9,132 bases of DNA from Clostridia bacterium (GTDB lineage Bacteria > Bacillota_A > Clostridia > Oscillospirales > CAG-272), in the NCBI GenBank assembly GCA_017462145.1, contig JAFTRT010000185.1:1-9132 (forward strand), given 5' to 3'. The position numbers were made by a program, and so were the translations under genes. Of this stretch, positions 1 to 5,285 are shown one piece after another. Under the pieces are notes generated by a model. That model was not told where the DNA came from, made no database searches, and worked only from the letters and a program-made list of their open reading frames with translations. Position 1 is the first letter of the stretch; each line of letters begins with the position of its first letter.

Positions 1-286
1 GGGAGTAAAACAGAAGCATGAGTCCACAATAGAAAAAGACCGCTTCAAAATGAACCTTGCCCACACCCGGTTCGATGGCATCGATAGCCCGTTGCGACAG
101 CTTTGGGGTGGCAAGAGATAGCAGATTGGACAACAGCATCAAAAGGAAGCACAGCAGAACCATGCCCTTATGTGCGAGCAGATAAGAGGCAATGCGTTTG
201 AGTACGGCATTGCGGCTTTCCTTGCTCATGTTTACGTCGGGGCCTGCCCGACCTGCTTTTCCGCCCATGGGCATGGATCTATTCAA
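1..286 (-). CDS. ABC exporter half-transporter, N-terminal part (runs off left edge)
   Basis: This is the first ~90 residues of a second ABC exporter subunit on the minus strand; the rest lies beyond position 1. From the ATG at 274 it reads MPMGGKAGRAG..., a Gly-rich N-terminus often seen in the second subunit of Bacillota heterodimeric exporters. A hydrophobic membrane helix follows (about residues 38-54, with LLCFLLMLL) and a second begins near the edge (VFFYCGLMLLF). The start is uncertain. ATG 274 lies 4 nt after the upstream stop but has no well-placed ribosome binding site. A TTG at 286 in the same frame sits 8 nt after a GGAGG (295-299) and would overlap the upstream gene by 8 nt, so it may be the true start. 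Tight linkage to the 279-2003 gene implies translational coupling and a heterodimer. The nucleotide-binding domain is not visible, so the family is inferred from the helices and the context. Confidence 0.75.
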   Translation of the reverse strand, partial: MNRSMPMGGKAGRAGPDVNMSKESRNAVLKRIASYLLAHKGMVLLCFLLMLLSNLLSLATPKLSQRAIDAIEPGVGKVHFEAVFFYCGLMLLFYS

Positions 287-2003
287 GGATAGCACCTCCG
301 ATCTGCGAACGGCTGATCTCATGGTAAACGGAGCAGGAGCGCAACAGCTCCTCATGCGTGCCCGAGCCGATGATTCGTCCCTCGTCCAAAACCAGAATCC
401 GATCGGCGTACATGACCGAGCTGACCCGTTGGGCTACGATCAGCGTGGTGCTGTTTTTCATTTGCTCCCGCAGATTGCGGCGCAGAGCGGCATCGGTTTT
501 GTAATCCAATGCGGAGGAGGCATCGTCCAAAATCAAAATGTCGGGGTCGCCGGCCAATGCTCTGGCAATGAGGAGCCGTTGCTTCTGGCCGCCGCTGAGG
601 TTGGCTCCCTTCGCCACCAACAGATGGTCATAGCCGTCGTCGTAGGCGGTGATAAATTCCTCCGCCATTGCAAGACGGGCGGCACGTTGAACCGCTTCCT
701 CGGTTAAGGGGCGGCCAAAACGAATGTTTTCTGCAATGCTTTCGGTGTAGAGAAAGTCATTTTGCATGACAGCACCAAAGCGAGAGGACAGCTCCTCCCT
801 CGGAATGGTGCGCACGTCCCGTCCGTCAATGCGGATACTTCCGCAATCGGTGTCGTACAGACGCATCAAAAGTGCCAGCAGGGTGGTTTTGCCGCTTCCC
901 GTGGCTCCAATGATACCGAGCGTTCCTCCTTTCGGAACGGAGAAAGAGAGATCGGAAAGGTTGTCCTTATGCCCCAGATAGGAGAAGGATACGTGCTCAA
1001 ACACGATATGTTCCTCCCCTTGCTTGGGAGGAAGCTCCTCCTCGGAGCGGAGGGTCAGATCCTCCTCTGTGGTAATGACCTCCTCGATCCGCTTGGCCGA
1101 GGCCGCTCCCTTGGAATAGTTGACGAAAATGCGGGAGAGGCTGATGGTTGCCATGGAGATCATGGTAAAATATTGAATAAATGCGATAATTTTGCCGGGA
1201 GAAGAGCGATCCTCGTTGACCAAAAAAGCACCCAGCAGGATCACACAGACCAATCCCAGATTGAGAAACAGCGTGACCAAGGGATTGGAGAGAGCCATGG
1301 TTGCGCTTGCCTTTTGCTCGTCGGCTACCAAACGGCGATTGGCTTCGTCGTACTTGCGCCGCTCGTAATCGGTTTTGGATAGCGCCTTAATCACCCGTAT
1401 GCCGCCTGCATCTTCACGAACAATGCGGATCATACGATCCACGCTTTGCTGGGATTGGCGGAACAATGGAATTCCTTTTTTGGTGATCCACCACATGGAG
1501 ACCCCGATAAAGGGCAGGACAGCAGCCATGATCAAAGTCAAGCGATGATCCAACACGGCTGTTACGGCCAAGCCTCCGATCAAAAGAATGGGGGCACGCA
1601 CCCCCATTCTCATGCTCATACCGATAAAATGGTGGACATGATAGGTGTCCGAGGTGAGACGGGATTCCAAGGAAGGAACGGTAAAGCGATCGATCTGCCG
1701 TCCCGACAGGCTCATGGTACGGGTAAACAGGGCGTGGCGAAGCTTCTCGGTCACGTTACGGGCAACCTTGGCCGCCATCCGGTTGGCTGTGATGTTTCCC
1801 AGCAAAGCCAGAAGAGCGCACAAAATCATGGCAACGCCCCAGAATAGGATCACTGGAACCACACCGTTGGGAACGGCTACGTCCAAAATATGACTCAAAA
1901 TATAGGGAATGGCCAATTCGATCAAGGTGCCTGCCGTTTTGATGAGAAGTGTCAACAGGATAAAACTTCGGAAGGGCTTCAGATAACGGAATAAGAGCTT
2001 CAT
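279..2003 (-). CDS. ABC exporter subunit with degenerate ATPase site (heterodimer half, YfiB/LmrC/TM287-like)
   Basis: A 574-residue half-transporter: a six-helix exporter membrane domain (about 1-320) fused to an ATP-binding domain (about 332-574). It should dimerise with the product of the next gene and export a lipophilic compound or peptide at the cytoplasmic membrane; the substrate cannot be told. Visible motifs are Walker A GATGSGKT (366-373), Q-loop Gln414, signature LSGGQ (469-473), Walker B ILILDD (489-494) and D-loop SALD. Two key positions are altered: Asp494 replaces the catalytic Glu after Walker B, and Gln525 (IVAQR) replaces the switch His. This pattern marks the non-catalytic half of heterodimeric exporters such as TM287/288 and LmrCD. 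The ATG at 2003 follows AGGAGG by 5 nt, and that site overlaps the stop of the DUF1934 gene. Length is normal for the family and no damage is seen. Confidence 0.93.
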   Translation of the reverse strand: MKLLFRYLKPFRSFILLTLLIKTAGTLIELAIPYILSHILDVAVPNGVVPVILFWGVAMILCALLALLGNITANRMAAKVARNVTEKLRHALFTRTMSLSGRQIDRFTVPSLESRLTSDTYHVHHFIGMSMRMGVRAPILLIGGLAVTAVLDHRLTLIMAAVLPFIGVSMWWITKKGIPLFRQSQQSVDRMIRIVREDAGGIRVIKALSKTDYERRKYDEANRRLVADEQKASATMALSNPLVTLFLNLGLVCVILLGAFLVNEDRSSPGKIIAFIQYFTMISMATISLSRIFVNYSKGAASAKRIEEVITTEEDLTLRSEEELPPKQGEEHIVFEHVSFSYLGHKDNLSDLSFSVPKGGTLGIIGATGSGKTTLLALLMRLYDTDCGSIRIDGRDVRTIPREELSSRFGAVMQNDFLYTESIAENIRFGRPLTEEAVQRAARLAMAEEFITAYDDGYDHLLVAKGANLSGGQKQRLLIARALAGDPDILILDDASSALDYKTDAALRRNLREQMKNSTTLIVAQRVSSVMYADRILVLDEGRIIGSGTHEELLRSCSVYHEISRSQIGGAILE

Positions 2004-2012
2004 CGATGCCTC

Positions 2013-2501
2013 CTATGAGAGCAGTCGCAGGGAGAATTTGGTGCGTTCTGCCTGTGCGCCTCGGATCTCCACGATATAATCCAGCTCCAGTGTTCCCTCT
2101 GTGGGAATACGGTTTTCTACCGCAATGGTATGCACGCAGACCTCAAAGGGCATAAAGGGGGTATTGTAAACACAGTGATGGCGTTTGTTGGGTTCAAATA
2201 ACAGGACGGTGGATACGCTTCCTTCCCGTACCATGCTGATGCTGTTGACGGATTCCTCCGAAAAGGAAACGGCGGTAGAAGCACCGTTCATGCCCGTCAT
2301 TTCGGTTTCATCGTATCGAACATCCCAACGGCCGTCCTCGATCCGAAGCTCGCCTACCGAATTGATCTCCAAAATTTGAGGCTCGGGGGCGGTGTCTGCC
2401 GGCTTGAATTCCGACCGCTCCAAGGGATCGGAGGAAAACAACGAGGCTTCTACCTCATATAACACGGATCGAATGCGAATCCGCACGTCTTTCTTTGTCA
2501 T
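2013..2501 (-). CDS. DUF1934 domain protein (YwiB-like small beta-barrel)
   Basis: A 162-residue soluble protein with no signal peptide or membrane segment. It reads as DUF1934: an opening strand VRIRIRSVLYEVEA, a central turn region with YDETEMTGM, a basic segment KRHHCVYNTPFMPFEV, and a closing strand pair ELDYIVEIRGAQ. Members such as Bacillus YwiB form a calycin-like beta-barrel; their biochemical role is unknown. The protein is slightly longer than the ~140-150 residues usual for the family because of an acidic, Pro-rich insert near residues 24-42. The ATG at 2501 has GGAGAG about 6 nt upstream. It is the first gene after a strong minus-strand promoter (2534-2562), and the exporter gene starts 9 nt after its stop, so the two are co-transcribed. 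The family call rests on recognised sequence character, not on a search. Confidence 0.75.
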   Translation of the reverse strand: MTKKDVRIRIRSVLYEVEASLFSSDPLERSEFKPADTAPEPQILEINSVGELRIEDGRWDVRYDETEMTGMNGASTAVSFSEESVNSISMVREGSVSTVLLFEPNKRHHCVYNTPFMPFEVCVHTIAVENRIPTEGTLELDYIVEIRGAQAERTKFSLRLLS

Positions 2502-2533
2502 GATGTCTCTCCGTTTGATTTGATTGCACGTTT

Positions 2534-2562
2534 ATTGTACCATATTCCAAGAATCTTGTCAA
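2534..2562 (-). promoter_or_regulatory. Sigma-A promoter for the DUF1934-ABC exporter operon
   Basis: Read on the minus strand, a perfect -35 TTGACA (2557-2562) is followed by a 17-nt spacer and the -10 TACAAT (2534-2539), preceded by TGG, an extended -10. The -10 lies 32 nt before the ATG at 2501, giving a 5' leader of about 25 nt. It is divergent from the galT promoter, with 59 bp between the two -35 boxes. Confidence 0.85.
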
Positions 2563-2611
2563 TAAAGGGAGGGGGGAAGCTGAAATTTTTTATCTTTTTT
2601 TTCAAAAAAGG

Positions 2612-2627
2612 TGTCAGATGTTTGACA
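2612..2627. promoter_or_regulatory. Short inverted repeat over the galT -35 box (possible operator)
   Basis: TGTCA (2612-2616) and TGACA (2623-2627) form an inverted repeat with a 6-nt gap. The right arm overlaps the -35 hexamer of the galT promoter, where a repressor would block RNA polymerase. The arms are only 5 bp, so chance is a fair explanation; no regulator family is recognised. Confidence 0.25.
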
Positions 2628-2650
2628 GAAGGAAAAAAATGTGATATAAT
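2622..2650 (+). promoter_or_regulatory. Consensus sigma-A promoter for galT
   Basis: A perfect -35 TTGACA (2622-2627), a 17-nt spacer and a perfect -10 TATAAT (2645-2650), preceded by TGA, which makes an extended -10. Transcription should start near 2657, giving a leader of about 40 nt before the galT start at 2696. Such a full-consensus promoter suggests strong, largely constitutive expression unless it is repressed. Confidence 0.9.
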
Positions 2651-2695
2651 AAATTGAATAAGACTCTTTGGAATCTATACATAAGGAGAATGTTT

Positions 2696-4198
2696 ATGTC
2701 TATCCGTATTTCTGCTGCCATTCGTCAATTGGTGGATTATGCCATCCGCAAAAAACTGATCGACGAGGTCGATCGCATCTTTATGACCAACCGTTTGATG
2801 GAGGCGCTTCACGTTTCCGAATATGAGGAAGTAGATGCCCCCGAGCAGGATCAGCCTTTGGAGGAGATTTTGGGTACGTTGTGCGATTATGCCGCCGAGC
2901 ATGGCCTGTTGGAGCATGACAGCGTGGTGTACCGTGATCTGTTTGATACCTCTCTGATGGGAATTTTGACGCCCCGTCCCGGTGAGGTGATCCGCAATTT
3001 CCGTTCTTACTATGCCATCTCTCCCCAAGTGGCAACCGATTACTTTTATGCCCTTTGTCGGGATTGTGACTACATTCGCACCTACCGTGTGGCAAAGGAT
3101 TTGAAATGGACCTATGCGGGTGAGTACGGAGAGTTGGATATCACCGTCAATCTCTCCAAGCCCGAAAAGGATCCCCGTGCCATTGCTGCCGCTAAGCTCC
3201 TGCCACAGAGCGGATATCCCAAGTGCTTGCTGTGCCGTGAGAACGAGGGCTTTGCGGGTCATGCGGGTCATCCTGCCAGACAGAACATTCGTCTCATTCC
3301 TCTGAATTTGGCGGGCAAGCCCTGGAGTATGCAGTATTCCCCCTACGTCTATTATAACGAGCATTGCATCGTGCTGTCTGACGAGCACGTTCCCATGAAG
3401 ATCGACCGCAATACCTTTGCAAGACTCTTGGATTTTGTGGGACAGTTCCCCCACTATTTCCTGGGCTCCAATGCCGATCTGCCCATCGTAGGCGGCTCCA
3501 TTCTGTCTCACGATCACATGCAGGGCGGTCATTATACCTTTGCCATGGCAAAGGCTCCCATTGAGACCGAAATTCTCTTTGAGTGCTTTGACAACGTCAA
3601 GGCGGGCATCGTTCGCTGGCCGATGTCGGTCATCCGTTTGTGCAGTGCAGACAAGAAGAATCTGTTAGATTTGGCAGAAAAAATTCTGTGTGCTTGGCGC
3701 AACTATTCCGATCCCGATGCCTTTGTCTTTGCTCATACCGACGGAGAGGCACACAATACCATTACGCCCATTGCCCGTTTCCGTGACGGCAAATATGAGC
3801 TGGATTTGGTGCTCCGTAACAATATCACCACCGAGGAGCATCCTTTGGGCGTGTACCATCCTCATGCCGAAGTGCATAACATCAAAAAGGAGAACATCGG
3901 TCTGATTGAGGTCATGGGTCTGGCGGTTCTTCCCGCAAGATTGCGCGACGAGATCGACACCATGCGCCGCTTTATCTTGGAGGGCAGAGACTTTGCCGAG
4001 GATGAAACCATTGCCAAGCATAAGACTTGGTTTGAGTCCTTCCGTGACCGCTACACCTTTACGGAGGATAATACCGAGGATATCTTGAAGCAGGAGATTG
4101 GCCGCACCTTTGAGACGGTTCTGACCCATGCAGGCGTATTTGCCCGTAACGAGGCAGGCCAGCAGGCCTTCTTGCGTTTCATCGCCGCCATTCGCTGA
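2696..4198 (+). CDS. galT: UDP-glucose--hexose-1-phosphate uridylyltransferase, class II
   Basis: A 500-residue cytoplasmic enzyme of the Leloir pathway that exchanges UMP between UDP-glucose and galactose-1-phosphate, giving glucose-1-phosphate and UDP-galactose. It is the long Firmicute-type (class II) GalT, usually about 490-510 residues. The N-terminal helical part (ISAAIRQLVDYAIRKKLI) is typical. A CLLC motif lies at 177-180, followed by NEGFAGHAGHPARQN. The active-site motif HDHMQGG is at 272-278; by analogy with the HPHGQ motif of class I enzymes, His274 is the uridylylated nucleophile. I chose the ATG at 2696 because AAGGAG (2683-2688) lies 7 nt before it; in-frame ATGs at 2690 and 2654 are worse placed. 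It has its own consensus promoter, and a kinase-like gene follows after 28 nt on the same transcript. No galK or galE is in view. Confidence 0.95.
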   Translation: MSIRISAAIRQLVDYAIRKKLIDEVDRIFMTNRLMEALHVSEYEEVDAPEQDQPLEEILGTLCDYAAEHGLLEHDSVVYRDLFDTSLMGILTPRPGEVIRNFRSYYAISPQVATDYFYALCRDCDYIRTYRVAKDLKWTYAGEYGELDITVNLSKPEKDPRAIAAAKLLPQSGYPKCLLCRENEGFAGHAGHPARQNIRLIPLNLAGKPWSMQYSPYVYYNEHCIVLSDEHVPMKIDRNTFARLLDFVGQFPHYFLGSNADLPIVGGSILSHDHMQGGHYTFAMAKAPIETEILFECFDNVKAGIVRWPMSVIRLCSADKKNLLDLAEKILCAWRNYSDPDAFVFAHTDGEAHNTITPIARFRDGKYELDLVLRNNITTEEHPLGVYHPHAEVHNIKKENIGLIEVMGLAVLPARLRDEIDTMRRFILEGRDFAEDETIAKHKTWFESFRDRYTFTEDNTEDILKQEIGRTFETVLTHAGVFARNEAGQQAFLRFIAAIR

Positions 4199-4226
4199 TT
4201 GTTTCGGGAAGAGAGGAGAACGTGAT

Positions 4227-4850
4227 ATGTCAAACTGTGTTGTTACCATTGCCAGAGGCTTCGGAAGCGGAGGCCGTACCATTGGAAAGCTACTGGCTAA
4301 GCGGCTGGATATGGACTACTACGACAGCGAGCTGATCCGACTGGCCTCGGAGGAGAGCGGAATCAATCTGGAGCTCTTCGGCCGTGCGGATGAACGGGGA
4401 AAGGTCAATCTGTTCAAGCGGTATAATCAGAGCTACGGCGAGTGGGTTTTGCCCCCCGACAGCTCGGATTTCGTTTCGGATGATAATCTGTTCAACTATC
4501 AGGCCAAGATCATGAGAGACTTGGCACAGAAGCAGAACTGCGTTCTGATCGGACGTTGCTCGGACTATATTTTGCGTGATTTCCCTCAGGTGGCCAGAGT
4601 ATTCGTTTATGCAGACGATGCCACCTGCCTGCGGCACGTCACCGAGCTGTACGGAATGACACCTGGTGAGGCCAAGGCCAAGATCGAAAGCATCAATAAG
4701 GGGCGTGCATCCTATTATAAATACTACACGGGGCGTGCTTGGAACGATGCCTCCAACTATGACCTGTGTATCAATACCTCCAAGCTGAGCTTTGAGCAGG
4801 CTGTGGATATGATCGAGGATTATCTCCGGATCAGAGGATTGAGAACATAA
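4227..4850 (+). CDS. Cytidylate kinase-like family protein
   Basis: A 207-residue P-loop protein of the cytidylate kinase-like family common in Clostridia. The phosphate-binding loop reads ARGFGSGGRTIGK (9-21), with Arg17 where classical P-loops have Lys, which is usual in this family. It is followed by YYDSELI. Further family blocks are VLIGRCSDYIL in the middle and YYKYYTGRAWNDASNYDL near the C-terminus, where the lid and base-binding parts would be. Real cytidylate kinases (Cmk) phosphorylate CMP/dCMP, but the substrate of this divergent group is not established, so I give no symbol. The ATG at 4227 follows AGGAG (4214-4218) by 8 nt. The frame is open further upstream to 4128, but that part overlaps galT and has no ribosome binding site. 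It is the second gene of the galT operon and ends just before a terminator. Confidence 0.88.
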   Translation: MSNCVVTIARGFGSGGRTIGKLLAKRLDMDYYDSELIRLASEESGINLELFGRADERGKVNLFKRYNQSYGEWVLPPDSSDFVSDDNLFNYQAKIMRDLAQKQNCVLIGRCSDYILRDFPQVARVFVYADDATCLRHVTELYGMTPGEAKAKIESINKGRASYYKYYTGRAWNDASNYDLCINTSKLSFEQAVDMIEDYLRIRGLRT

Positions 4851-4858
4851 ACTTACCG

Positions 4859-4896
4859 AAACAAGGGGCTTTTTCAAAGAAAAAAGCCCCTTGTTT
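4859..4896 (+). terminator. Intrinsic terminator of the galT-kinase operon
   Basis: A perfect 16-bp hairpin: left arm 4859-4874, 6-nt loop 4875-4880, right arm 4881-4896. The core is AAGGGGC/GCCCCTT with A/T-rich ends, and the last bases TTGTTT act as a short U-tract. It begins 8 nt after the kinase stop codon. Confidence 0.88.
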
Positions 4897-5015
4897 GCAC
4901 CCAAGCAGATGGAAAAAGGCGTTGGGTTGAGGGGCAAGGATCAAATTTTTTTGGTCATTTCTTCCAAAAACTGATTTTTGCATTTGTGCAAAGCCCCAAA
5001 AATACGGGAGAGGGG
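4897..5015. other. Gene-free spacer between operon terminator and next promoter
   Basis: No coding sequence with a ribosome binding site is seen on either strand. The only structure noted is a small hairpin, TTTGCA/TGCAAA with a 4-nt loop (4977-4992), and a T-run at 4945-4952. Base composition is mixed, with A/T-rich runs and a G-rich stretch just before the promoter. Confidence 0.5.
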
Positions 5016-5044
5016 TTGCAAGGACGGGAAAAATATGGTATAAT
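5016..5044 (+). promoter_or_regulatory. Extended -10 sigma-A promoter for a small transcript
   Basis: -35 TTGCAA (5016-5021), a 17-nt spacer and a perfect -10 TATAAT (5039-5044) preceded by TGG. The start site should be near 5050-5052. No gene with a ribosome binding site follows within the next 100 nt, and a strong terminator closes the unit at 5126-5156. It is also the best visible promoter upstream of the subtilase gene. Confidence 0.82.
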
Positions 5045-5049
5045 CAAGT

Positions 5050-5156
5050 ACGAGGAAAACCACGATCACACCGCCCATGGGCGTGCGACCGAATCAATCG
5101 AAGAGGGACATCACAACGGACGTACGCTCGGCATAGGCCGAGCTTTTGTCTTTTTT
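5050..5156 (+). ncRNA. Putative ~107-nt small RNA or attenuated leader, family unknown
   Basis: The stretch is bounded by a strong promoter (5016-5044) and a strong intrinsic terminator (5126-5156), so a discrete transcript is expected. Inside it, CGCCCATGGGCG (5072-5083) is a perfect palindrome that can form a hairpin, extended by A-T and C-G pairs around a bulged C. CGAT (5063-5066) can pair with ATCG (5097-5100) to close that hairpin in a longer stem. I compared it by eye with remembered consensus features of SRP RNA, 6S, T-box, and the purine, TPP, c-di-GMP, fluoride, THF and guanidine riboswitches and saw no match. It could be a free-standing sRNA, or a leader controlling read-through into the subtilase gene that starts 130 nt after the terminator. 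Confidence 0.5.
5126..5156 (+). terminator. Strong intrinsic terminator ending the small transcript
   Basis: A perfect 7-bp GC-rich stem, GCTCGGC (5126-5132) and GCCGAGC (5137-5143) with loop ATAG, followed by the U-tract TTTTGTCTTTTTT (5144-5156). It is a textbook rho-independent terminator and faces the plus strand. Confidence 0.92.
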
Positions 5157-5285
5157 AGGAAAATCGGAGCAATAACTACGAAAAGAGGTGAGTATGTCAT
5201 GTGGGATTTGTAAATTATAAAAATTATGGAAAACTGACAATGAGTTTTAGAAATTTGAATGATTATATTCAGAAAGGAGTATACG
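5157..5285 (+). other. Leader between the terminator and the subtilase gene, with an orphan ribosome binding site
   Basis: No convincing sigma-A promoter is seen here, although the segment becomes very A/T-rich after about 5211. AGAGGTG (5184-5190) precedes an ATG at 5194 that opens only eight codons (MSCGICKL, stop at 5218-5220). This may be a leader peptide, the stump of an interrupted gene, or chance. The true subtilase ribosome binding site, AGGAG, is at 5275-5279. Confidence 0.4.

Noticed and set aside
261..272. The 12-mer CCGCCCATGGGC occurs both here and at 5071-5082
   Set aside because: The first copy is coding sequence at an exporter start and the second lies in a non-coding transcript; the shared core is a short palindrome and nothing around it matches.
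192..707. Long plus-strand open frames opposite the ABC exporter and other genes
   Set aside because: These are antisense shadows of well-supported genes with complete motifs; none has a ribosome binding site plus recognisable domains.
2654..2695. An upstream in-frame start giving galT 14 extra residues
   Set aside because: The ATG at 2654 lies about 4 nt after the -10 box, likely before the transcription start, whereas AAGGAG is well placed for 2696.
4977..4992. Small hairpin TTTGCA/TGCAAA before the 5016 promoter
   Set aside because: It is a short A/T-rich stem with no U-tract and no link to a gene end, so it is not supported as a terminator or operator.
5077..5136. A 19-codon frame inside the small transcript, starting in the CATGG palindrome and stopping in the terminator loop
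   Set aside because: There is no ribosome binding site before the ATG (the upstream bases are CCGCCC), and the start would be buried in a hairpin. Ending within the terminator loop is suggestive of attenuation but is easily chance.
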